Assembly: GCA_034519515.1 (NCBI GenBank)
Contig: JAXHOK010000042.1
Location: forward strand, 1-64,000
Direction of reading: 5' to 3'
Origin: Arcicella sp034519515
GTDB taxonomy: Bacteria; Bacteroidota; Bacteroidia; Cytophagales; Spirosomataceae
DNA: 64,000 bases
Shown: positions 19,993 to 26,824 of the stretch, piece after piece
How positions within the stretch are numbered: position 1 is the stretch's first letter
Layout: each line of letters starts with the position of its first letter
The notes under the pieces: model-generated
What the model saw: the letters and a program-made list of their open reading frames with translations, nothing else
What the model was told of the DNA's origin: nothing
Database searches by the model: none
Program-made: the position numbers and the translations under genes

Positions 19993-20841
19993 ATGATATA
20001 CGAAACGGCTCCCTTGCGATTGGGGCAATTTAATCGGCTTGAAGTAATCAAAGATTTGGACTTCGGACTTTATTTAGATGGATATGTAGAGGAAATTCTC
20101 ATACCACGAGTATATGTTCCCGAAGGTACACAAATTGGACAATTCTTAGACGTCTTTATTTACCGAGATTCAGAAGATAGGCTCATTGCTACGACTTTGA
20201 AGCCCCTGGCGGTTGTCGGAGAATTTGCGTTTTTGAAGGTTAAAGATGTAAGTAAATTAGGCGTTTTCATGGATTGGGGACTTCTGAAAGACCTTTTAGT
20301 ACCTTTCGGAAATCAACACAGTAAAATGGGTTTGGGGCGTTCTTATATGGTTTATGTTTATATTGACGAAGAAACTGAACGCATCGTGGCAACCGCAAAA
20401 ATTGATAATCATTTAGAGAAGGATATTTCGAGCCTTACGGAAGGGCAGGAGGTAAGCCTTATTCCTTACGAATATACTGATTTGGGCATCAAAGCATTGA
20501 TTGACAATAAATACATGGGCGTAATTTACAAGAGTGAAGTCTTCCAAAATGTAGAATTAGGTGAGATTACAAAAGGCTACATCAAGAAAATCAGAACAGA
20601 TGATAAGATTGATTTGGCGTTGGTGAAACAGAGCTATGATAGAATTGATAATGTTAAATCAGAGATATTTACTTTATTGCGATCAAAAGATGGCTTCTTA
20701 CCTTACACTGATAAAACCGATGCCGAGATAATTTATCGAAATTTACAAATGTCAAAGAAAGATTTTAAGAAAGCCATTGGTGGATTATACCGTGAAAGTA
20801 AGATAAGATTAGCTGACGATGGCATTTACATTGTTAAATAG
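19993..20841 (+). CDS. S1-domain RNA-binding protein, CvfB/YitL family
   Basis: 282 residues. The protein has S1-type OB folds (LEVIKDLDFGLYLDGYVEEI, then LKVKDVSKLGVFMDWGLLKDLLVPFGNQ and YKGVIYKSEVF-like blocks) and a C-terminal winged-helix region (GFLPYTDKTDAEIIYRNLQM to SKIRLADDGIYIVK). This arrangement is that of CvfB, an RNA-binding regulator known from Firmicutes and widespread in Bacteroidota. Its target here is unknown. It is transcribed divergently from fdhD. Confidence 0.88.
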   Translation: MIYETAPLRLGQFNRLEVIKDLDFGLYLDGYVEEILIPRVYVPEGTQIGQFLDVFIYRDSEDRLIATTLKPLAVVGEFAFLKVKDVSKLGVFMDWGLLKDLLVPFGNQHSKMGLGRSYMVYVYIDEETERIVATAKIDNHLEKDISSLTEGQEVSLIPYEYTDLGIKALIDNKYMGVIYKSEVFQNVELGEITKGYIKKIRTDDKIDLALVKQSYDRIDNVKSEIFTLLRSKDGFLPYTDKTDAEIIYRNLQMSKKDFKKAIGGLYRESKIRLADDGIYIVK

Positions 20842-20913
20842 GTACACTTCTTACAAAAATATCACAAATGTATCTGTTCACATATATCACATTTGTAATT
20901 TAATCTAAATAAT

Positions 20914-21030
20914 TACTTTTGTAAACTGAACAATTGATTTTGCTTAATAATTTATTTTTGTAAACTTAAATAAAGTTATTATTTAATTAGTTACCTTTGT
21001 AAATAGTACAATATTGTAAACTATTTACAA
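20914..21030 (+). promoter_or_regulatory. Three tandem promoter/operator units at 39-bp spacing before the XRE gene
   Basis: TAnnTTTG boxes occur at 20914 (TACTTTTG), 20953 (TATTTTTG) and 20992 (TACCTTTG), exactly 39 bases apart. Each runs straight into GTAAA, so TTTGTAAA is repeated. A perfect palindrome TTGTAAA-CTA-TTTACAA at 21014-21030 precedes the ATG at 21037. Probable autoregulatory operator for the downstream repressor. Confidence 0.6.
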
Positions 21031-21036
21031 ATAACA

Positions 21037-21501
21037 ATGGACTTAAATAAAAAGATTGAACAAATTATAATTGACAAAGGTATATCGCCCAGTTACTTTG
21101 CTGATACCATTGGCATACAGAGAAGTAGTATTTCTCATATACTTTCGGGCAGGAATAAGCCCAGTTTGGACATTATCCAGCGCATTTTGAAGGTTTTTCC
21201 TGATATTGACCGTGATTGGCTACTTTTTGATAATGAGATACCTCAACAAAATACGCCCCAAATTAATAGAGAACAGCCTATTAATCAACGAGTTAAGAGC
21301 CAAAATTTATTTGATCAAAAGCCACGAGAATCGCCTAAAAGTTTTCAAGCTGAACAATTACCTGTACAAACGCCCGTAAATGTGATGCCAAAACGAAAAA
21401 TTGAGCGTCCGATGATTCCACCATCGAACACCAATAAGCAAATTGAGAGGATCATGATTTTTTATACCGATGGGACTTTTGAAGAGAAGAGACCGAGTTG
21501 A
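21037..21501 (+). CDS. XRE-family helix-turn-helix regulator
   Basis: 154 residues. Residues 1-65 form a Cro/C1-type HTH (IDKGISPSYFADTIGIQRSS, then ISHILSGRNKPSLDIIQRIL). A proline- and glutamine-rich linker follows, with a basic tail that ends MIFYTDGTFEEKRPS. No dimerisation or peptidase domain is visible. Proteins of this shape are common in Bacteroidota and their targets are mostly unknown. The TTTGTAAA repeats and the palindrome directly upstream suggest it represses its own promoter. Confidence 0.85.
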   Translation: MDLNKKIEQIIIDKGISPSYFADTIGIQRSSISHILSGRNKPSLDIIQRILKVFPDIDRDWLLFDNEIPQQNTPQINREQPINQRVKSQNLFDQKPRESPKSFQAEQLPVQTPVNVMPKRKIERPMIPPSNTNKQIERIMIFYTDGTFEEKRPS

Positions 21502-21917
21502 ATACAGGTAAGAGAATAGATGAATTGGTTCATTAAGTGTACACATCGGATGAAACAGTTTTGAACACAACTTAGCTAACCATTTAATAGGGTAGAGCCT
21601 AAATCAAAACAAGGAGATAAATTTGTATCCAGGGGTAGGAGACAAGTCTACAATCTGTACTCTATCACATATTCTCTAAATAGGAGTAGGAGCAAGATTT
21701 TTGTATTATTCTAAGATTAATAAATTTTAGTAACAGGTACATTTATAGATTTTGCTCCTATTATTCTTCAAATTTGAACGACTCTCCCAAAATTTAACTC
21801 CCCTCTTTCTAGCTTGATTTCTTTGATTTTAAGGCATTATAATTTCGTTTATCCTTAGGCGTTTAAATAAGGGCGTTTATGCCTTTAAAAAGCCTCTTCT
21901 CTACTCTATCGCAAAAA
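21502..21917. other. Intergenic region, 416 bases, nothing recognised
   Basis: No coding-like frame and no strong hairpin. Two GGCGTTTA direct repeats near 21860-21885 are the only visible pattern. Confidence 0.45.
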
Positions 21918-23144
21918 TTATTCTATCACCAACTTTGAGGTCTTCCCTTCTACCCTGATAAAGTACACCCCACTTGATAATCCATTGGTTGAAAATGACC
22001 ATTTCCTATTTCCTTCCGATTGCTTATCGATGGAAATTTCCCGCCCTAAACCATCCAACAGTATTATCTCACTCTTTGCATTAGGAGAACTCACCCACAC
22101 TTTTCCATTACTCGGATTTGGATAGATTTTAGGTAAAATATCTAAATCGTCTTCAAAAGCTAAGGGTTTTGAGAAGTCGCAAGATGAAGCTGTGTTTTGA
22201 CGGATTTGCTCCAATTTAGCGTAAATATTATCACCAGGGCAATTAGTAGCACAAGAACCGTCTCGGTGGGCTGAAATATTTTTAAGATTTCTGCCCGATG
22301 CCGTATGAAGCCCCGTTGATAGAGGTTCGATTTTCTCTTTTTTCAGTTTCCAAGCCATCAGTTTTGCCAAGGATTCCAGAGACTTATCCGTTGGTTGGGC
22401 GGTCATGTAATCCCCCAAAAGACAGATTCCCATTGTTCCACCGTTCTGACTACAAAAATGAGCGCCCAAAACATTATCACCATCCATGATATTTTGCCCA
22501 TCCCGACCTTCATAAATTGTTCCATCCTGAGCAATCAAGAAATTATACCCTACATCGTTCCAGCCATTCGTCCTCGTATGAAAAGTATAAATATTCCGAA
22601 CCACATCGGTATAATTAGTGGCAGTATTTGACCCCGCAGCATGATGAACGATGATGTGTTTCGTAACCGTTTGAACGGGCAATTCCTTCGGAGGTGTAAT
22701 TCCTGCACGCCACGTACTGGCAGGAATTACGGTCGGTTTTTCGCAATCTGCCCCAATTTTTGACCCTCTTTCGGTGGTTTTTGGCAACAATAAAGGCTTT
22801 ACATAGATTTTATCCATCGTTAATACACCTCGAAAGCCATTTGAGGTGATTTTAAACTCAGAAATAGGCTTTGAGAATACGATTAACTCGGAATGTTCGG
22901 GATTATGGGCATCTGGTTTAATCTCAAAGCGTTCATCGGCGGTCTCAATCCAAAATCCCGTAAGCAATTGATCATAAGTAATTTTGAAGGAAATACTGGT
23001 GATGGGAGATTCTGATTTTAAGATTTTAGGTTTATTATTCTCAACCTCAAAAGATTGCCTTTGAAATCGAGTGGATTCTTGGGCGATGGTTTTGAAAGAA
23101 AATAAAAACATAAATATCCATGTAAGGGTCGTAATATTCTTCAT
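21918..23144 (-). CDS. Secreted N-acetylmuramoyl-L-alanine amidase with T9SS sorting domain
   Basis: 408 residues. A signal peptide (MKNITTLTWIFMFLFSFKTIAQ) and a beta-rich N-terminal domain precede an amidase_2/PGRP domain at about 165-320. The zinc-ligand regions are KHIIVHHAAGS and ISAHRDGSCATNCPGD, with NVGYNFLIAQDGTIYEGRDG between them. The last 75 residues (YPNPSNGKVWVSS to YFIRVEGKTSKLVIE) form a type A sorting domain of the type IX secretion system. The protein would be exported across the outer membrane and cut muramoyl-alanine bonds, probably in foreign or recycled peptidoglycan. Confidence 0.93.
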   Translation of the reverse strand: MKNITTLTWIFMFLFSFKTIAQESTRFQRQSFEVENNKPKILKSESPITSISFKITYDQLLTGFWIETADERFEIKPDAHNPEHSELIVFSKPISEFKITSNGFRGVLTMDKIYVKPLLLPKTTERGSKIGADCEKPTVIPASTWRAGITPPKELPVQTVTKHIIVHHAAGSNTATNYTDVVRNIYTFHTRTNGWNDVGYNFLIAQDGTIYEGRDGQNIMDGDNVLGAHFCSQNGGTMGICLLGDYMTAQPTDKSLESLAKLMAWKLKKEKIEPLSTGLHTASGRNLKNISAHRDGSCATNCPGDNIYAKLEQIRQNTASSCDFSKPLAFEDDLDILPKIYPNPSNGKVWVSSPNAKSEIILLDGLGREISIDKQSEGNRKWSFSTNGLSSGVYFIRVEGKTSKLVIE

Positions 23145-23236
23145 AATTGTTTGAGTTTGATTGATTAAATCAAGTTACGAAATTCTCTCGAAATCATTTT
23201 TAGCAATTTACTTTTTTGCCAAAAAATTTCGAAAAA

Positions 23237-23310
23237 CTGTAACACAGACAACCATGTCCGTATTAAAATAATCATTTTTTTACTTACGGACAAGGCTGTC
23301 CGTGTTACAG
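23237..23310. repeat. REPIN-like double hairpin, copy 1
   Basis: CTGTAACACAGACA (left end) and the complement of CTGTAACACGGACA (right end) enclose two inner hairpins: GACA-ACCA-TGTC, and ACGGACA-AGGC-TGTCCGT. The two halves are inverted around an AT-rich centre. Copies 2 and 3 are at 24412 and 39217. Confidence 0.8.
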
Positions 23311-23355
23311 TTGTGAAACACCTAATAGACTGACAGTCAGATAATTAACACTAAC

Positions 23356-23371
23356 TGTTCCACGTGAATAT
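23356..23371. promoter_or_regulatory. parS-like site
   Basis: TGTTCCACGTGAATAT matches the first 13 bases of the known parS consensus (TGTTNCACGTGAAACA), including the CACGTG core. Only one strong site was seen. It lies 33 bases from the first DnaA box, where ParB-binding sites are expected near an origin. Confidence 0.5.
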
Positions 23372-23403
23372 TGTAACTAACTGAAAAATAGAGACTTACA
23401 GAC

Positions 23404-23485
23404 TTATCCACAATTTTGTGTGGACAGATGTGCAGTTCTTATCTACATTTTCAGTAAATTTGAACAAAGAACCATTTTATCCACA
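23404..23485. other. oriC: DnaA-box cluster, candidate replication origin
   Basis: Two perfect boxes TTATCCACA (23404-23412, 23477-23485), one with a single mismatch (TTATCTACA, 23439-23447) and one reverse box with two mismatches (TGTGGACAG, 23419-23427) lie within 82 bases. The setting is AT-rich, in an intergenic gap next to a parS-like site, with gyrA 4 kb away. No dnaA gene is in the window, so this rests on the sites alone. Confidence 0.5.
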
Positions 23486-23492
23486 TAAATAA

Positions 23493-23966
23493 ATGCAAAA
23501 GTTAGATTCGCTCAATCAAGTCGCTGATTTTCACCGTACTTTCAAAGCTCCCATTTTAGATTCTCCACAAATTCCATCGGCAGATCGCTGTAAACTTCGG
23601 GTCAGTTTGATTGCCGAAGAGTTGAAAGAACTCCAAGAAGCCATTGATAATAATGATTTAGTAGAAGTGGCAGATGCCCTTTGTGACATTCAATATGTAC
23701 TTTCGGGGGCAGTTTTGGAATTTGGTTTGGGCGAAAAATTTGTGGATTTATTCAACGAAGTTCAACGCTCGAATATGTCGAAAGCGTGCAGTTCTTACGC
23801 AGAAGCCGAAGCAACCGTAAAACATTATTTTGAGAAAGACGGCACAGCGGCAGAAATAGCACAGGATGGGGATAAGTTCTTAGTATATCGAATTGCTGAT
23901 AATAAGGTTTTAAAATCGGTAGGGTATTCTCCTGCGGATTTGAAAGGACTTTTGGATAAAATTTAA
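23493..23966 (+). CDS. MazG-like nucleoside triphosphate pyrophosphohydrolase
   Basis: 157 residues. All-alpha NTP pyrophosphohydrolase fold: the metal-binding EExxE motif is LIAEELKELQEAI, and the second half is EVADALCDIQYVLSGAVLEF. It would hydrolyse nucleoside triphosphates, probably non-canonical ones, to monophosphate and pyrophosphate. The C-terminal region (FLVYRIADNKVLKSVGYSPADL) is typical of the phage-like MazG subgroup. The ATG lies 7 bases after a DnaA box, so the gene could be sensitive to DnaA. Confidence 0.85.
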   Translation: MQKLDSLNQVADFHRTFKAPILDSPQIPSADRCKLRVSLIAEELKELQEAIDNNDLVEVADALCDIQYVLSGAVLEFGLGEKFVDLFNEVQRSNMSKACSSYAEAEATVKHYFEKDGTAAEIAQDGDKFLVYRIADNKVLKSVGYSPADLKGLLDKI

Positions 23967-23987
23967 ACTTTAGCACAAAAATAAGTT

Positions 23988-24080
23988 ATGGAAAACAGCG
24001 AAACCCTTCAAGACTTTTATAATGGGAAATTTGACTGGTTTCCTGAAGATTTGACCAAAGGCATCAACTTATCTTTATAA
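23988..24080 (+). pseudogene. Possible N-terminal remnant of an AraC-type regulator
   Basis: A 30-codon frame starts MENSETLQDFYNGKFDWFPE, which resembles the opening of AraC-family regulators common in Bacteroidota, then stops. No AraC HTH region follows. A short frame at 24144-24264 ends just before a strong hairpin and may be another fragment, but it was not recognised. Likely a decayed gene. Confidence 0.3.
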
Positions 24081-24282
24081 GTTTTCAAGTCAAACCTAAT
24101 TTCCTGTTTTATGGTAAAATAAAATCTGAAAATTAACGGAAAGATGTGGAAGCAGTAACTTCTGCGGTTGATTGTGGCGTGGTCGTAAAGACAAATGCCT
24201 TGTTTAAAACTACGGGCAAACGGTATTATAATCAACCCTTTAAAACGGAGCCAGCAAAATCTTAGAAATTCAGCACCACAGA

Positions 24283-24316
24283 CTTTAATGTATTTTGAAT
24301 GAAAAATACATTAAAG
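24283..24316. terminator. Strong hairpin, probable terminator
   Basis: The perfect 14-bp stem CTTTAATGTATTTT with the loop GAATG lies downstream of the gene remnants at 24.0-24.26 kb. It probably marks the end of a lost transcription unit. Confidence 0.55.
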
Positions 24317-24411
24317 CCTCTGGTATTTTATCTACTAATTTTTTAGTTTGAAAATAGAAGTTAAACTGGGAGAGGGGAGAGTAGCGAAAATTTGTAAGTA
24401 ACTGTAACACG

Positions 24412-24473
24412 GACAGCCTTGTTCGCTGCTAAATAAACTTTTTTAACTACGGACAAGGCTGTCCGTATTACAG
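24412..24473. repeat. REPIN-like double hairpin, copy 2
   Basis: The left half starts CTGTAACACGGACAGCC and the right half ends GGCTGTCCGTATTACAG. It has the same inverted design as copy 1, with a different centre and a decayed left hairpin (TTGTTCGC). Confidence 0.8.
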
Positions 24474-24628
24474 TAAATACACCAAAATAAAACGTTCTAA
24501 CAATCAAATAACCCGTCCACAACATCAAATCAAATTTTCCAAACGATTCTCAACGGCTTTATTTTCACCTTAAAATTCGCCTAACAGTTAATCATTCAAA
24601 CAATTTATCAAATTAAGATTTCTGCGAG

Positions 24629-24719
24629 ATTCTCAGCTCATAAATTTCAACTTCCACAGATTCCTGAGAATTAATTACCAGAACAGATTATAAAACAAAA
24701 CTTTCTGCGAGATTCTCAG
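24629..24719. repeat. Direct repeat TTTCTGCGAGATTCTCAG, two copies
   Basis: Two copies of an about 17-18-base sequence at 24629-24646 and 24703-24719, with a partial inverted form (CAGATTCCTGAGAAT) between them. They are part of a gene-free kilobase (24081-25112) that is full of repeats. Confidence 0.6.
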
Positions 24720-24959
24720 ACGGTTGGCTGAAAACCCCAAAGGCTTGCCCACATATTGATTTTTGATGATTTCATATACTACACGGCAAAGATTGCAGTG
24801 GTACGTTTAAAGCCCCTCTCAACACATTCCACAACCTTACTGAAAGGTAATTCTTATACAACTTTCAAAGGCAATTGAAAGTTGTATAATTTACATTATG
24901 TTAAATAAAACATTTAGAAATCATACCTCCCTTATACTAACATACTCCCTTGTTGGCAA

Positions 24960-25002
24960 CTCAAAAGCCTGACAGGTTTTCAAAATCTGTCAGGCTTTTG
25001 AG
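24960..25002. repeat. 43-bp near-perfect palindrome
   Basis: CTCAAAAGCCTGACAG pairs perfectly with its complement, and pairing continues through GTTTT-C-AAAAT, so almost the whole 43 bases fold. It is not next to a gene end and has no T run of its own. It may be a cruciform-forming repeat. Confidence 0.7.
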
Positions 25003-25047
25003 GATTCTAATTCTGACAAGTTATGGCGTACCCTATAAGCTATACAA

Positions 25048-25080
25048 AAAATCCCTCACACGTTCTGTATGAGGGATTTT
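25048..25080 (-). terminator. Terminator of the TPR gene
   Basis: The stem AAAATCCCTCA / TGAGGGATTTT with an 11-base loop lies about 30 bases beyond the stop of the minus-strand TPR gene. Confidence 0.85.
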
Positions 25081-25112
25081 AATAATAAAAAGACTATTTG
25101 CGTAATTATAAA

Positions 25113-26573
25113 TTACTCTCCCAAAGCTTTCAATTTGTCTTCCATTTTCAATACTTGGTAAAGACTTCTTAAATTATTCTTAACTTCATCTTCGGGCTTA
25201 ATTGAATATGCTTTCTCAAAAAATGGTAATGCCGCTTTAAACTTTTCAGTAGCTAATGCCTCCACAGCTTTACCTTCTGTTTTGTAAGTATTCATATCCA
25301 TTCCATCCACTTTACCTTTAATGATTACGGCTTCGTTGAAGTTCATTACTCCCATGTTGAAGTTTACGTCATAATTATTAGGTTCCATTTCAAGTGCCTT
25401 CAAATAATATTTGGTTGAAGTAGCTTTTGCTTCGTTTTGTTTGGCTTGTACCTCTGCCATTTTCTTAGAAATATCAGCGGTATTAGTGGCTGTGGCAGCT
25501 TGTTGAGCAGATTCTTCGTTCAATTTTGCCAAAACCCCATTTGCTTCATCTTTCATAGCAGACACCTCTCCTGCTTGTCTTTTTGAGGCAGCGGCAGTTT
25601 TAGGCTCTCTCTTCGCTTTATCACTCAAACGCTTAATTTCTTCATCATAAGCACTAATTTTATCTTTTTGAGCTTGTATTTTTTTATTTAATCCATCTAC
25701 ATTACCTTTTGATAATTGAGTAGAATATCCTTTAATCTCTTTTTCCATTTCCTGACCCTTATTATCATAAAGAATCGCTAAATTGATAACCTCCTGAACA
25801 TTCTTTGAACCACCATTCACAGAGGCTTCCAATTCTTTAATAGCCGAATCTAAACGTTTGAAACCCAATAACATATTGATTTTTTCAGATTTCAAATCTT
25901 TATTATTAGGATTCAGAGCAATACCTTTTTCAAGCGTTGAAATAGCTTTCTCTTCGTTTTTATCATTTCTGTAAATTTGAGCCAAGGCATAAATCATGGC
26001 GGCATCTTTACCACCCAATTCCAAAAAGCGTTCATATCCTTTTGCTGCCGCAGCATCATCTTTTGCCATTTGCCCGATTACACCCGTGTACATTGCCGCA
26101 GTAGTATCTTTTGGCGATATTTCCATTCCCATTTGAAGGTCTTTCAAAGCACCTGAAAAATCTTTGGCTTGATATTTTGTAATACCAGCATCCATAAAAG
26201 CTGAATATAATTTCTGTCCTTCAACTTCTGGTTTGCCATCTTTCCCAACCACTACCATCATATACTTTTTAGCAGTTGATGCGGGATCAAGTGAAATTGC
26301 TTTTTTAAAATTCTCAATTGCCTTGTAAGGAGCTGTTGGGTTTGCTTTTGTCAAAACTGAATCTCTCGAAAGAGCAATATCCAAATATGCCTCGCCACGA
26401 GTTAGCCACGTTTTCGATTTTAAAGAATCTTTTTTCATGACGGCTTCGTCAGCTTTTTTCTTAGCTTCCGAGTACGCCTTGCGATTAGCTTCTACTAAGA
26501 ATTTATCTACTTGGGCAAAAGTTGCTCCCGCTGTCATTAATATTGCAAGGATGGCAAGTGTTAGTTTTCTCAT
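25113..26573 (-). CDS. Exported tetratricopeptide-repeat protein downstream of gyrA
   Basis: 486 residues. The signal peptide MRKLTLAILAILMTAGATFAQ is followed by TPR-like helix pairs (APYKAIENFKKAISLDPAST, YQAKDFSGALKDLQMGMEISP, NEEKAISTLEKGIALNPNN). A coiled-coil stretch at about residues 275-380 is rich in Lys, Glu and Ala. The last TPR units (KYYLKALEMEPNNYDVNFN, KFKAALPFFEKAYSIKPED) end the protein. A periplasmic scaffold role is likely, with no known partner. It follows gyrA in the same direction but across an intergenic hairpin, so cotranscription is uncertain. Confidence 0.85.
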   Translation of the reverse strand: MRKLTLAILAILMTAGATFAQVDKFLVEANRKAYSEAKKKADEAVMKKDSLKSKTWLTRGEAYLDIALSRDSVLTKANPTAPYKAIENFKKAISLDPASTAKKYMMVVVGKDGKPEVEGQKLYSAFMDAGITKYQAKDFSGALKDLQMGMEISPKDTTAAMYTGVIGQMAKDDAAAAKGYERFLELGGKDAAMIYALAQIYRNDKNEEKAISTLEKGIALNPNNKDLKSEKINMLLGFKRLDSAIKELEASVNGGSKNVQEVINLAILYDNKGQEMEKEIKGYSTQLSKGNVDGLNKKIQAQKDKISAYDEEIKRLSDKAKREPKTAAASKRQAGEVSAMKDEANGVLAKLNEESAQQAATATNTADISKKMAEVQAKQNEAKATSTKYYLKALEMEPNNYDVNFNMGVMNFNEAVIIKGKVDGMDMNTYKTEGKAVEALATEKFKAALPFFEKAYSIKPEDEVKNNLRSLYQVLKMEDKLKALGE

Positions 26574-26730
26574 TGTTTATTTATTTGGTTTTAAATTACG
26601 GTACACATTTAATGGTGAACGGTACACAGTTTGGTTTGTGAATAATTTATAATACTCTATCTGAAATTTAGACTTGTAACGAGTATTCTTTTCAGAAGTT
26701 ACTTTCTTAACAAAAGATTAACAATTTTAC

Positions 26731-26823
26731 GGCAAATGGGAAAAACGGTACACGGAGAACGGCAAAGGGTAAACGGTTTTATTCCGATACATACCGTTCA
26801 CCCCCTTTACTGTTCACCGAAAC
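26731..26823. repeat. Phrase-type imperfect hairpin between gyrA and the TPR gene
   Basis: The left arm repeats ACGGTACACGGAGAACGGC and GGGTAAACGG. The right arm ATACCGTTCACCCCCTTTAC is the rough complement and reaches the end of gyrA. Another piece of the same phrase (GGTGAACGGTACAC) lies at 26613-26626. Confidence 0.65.
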
Positions 26824-26824
26824 T

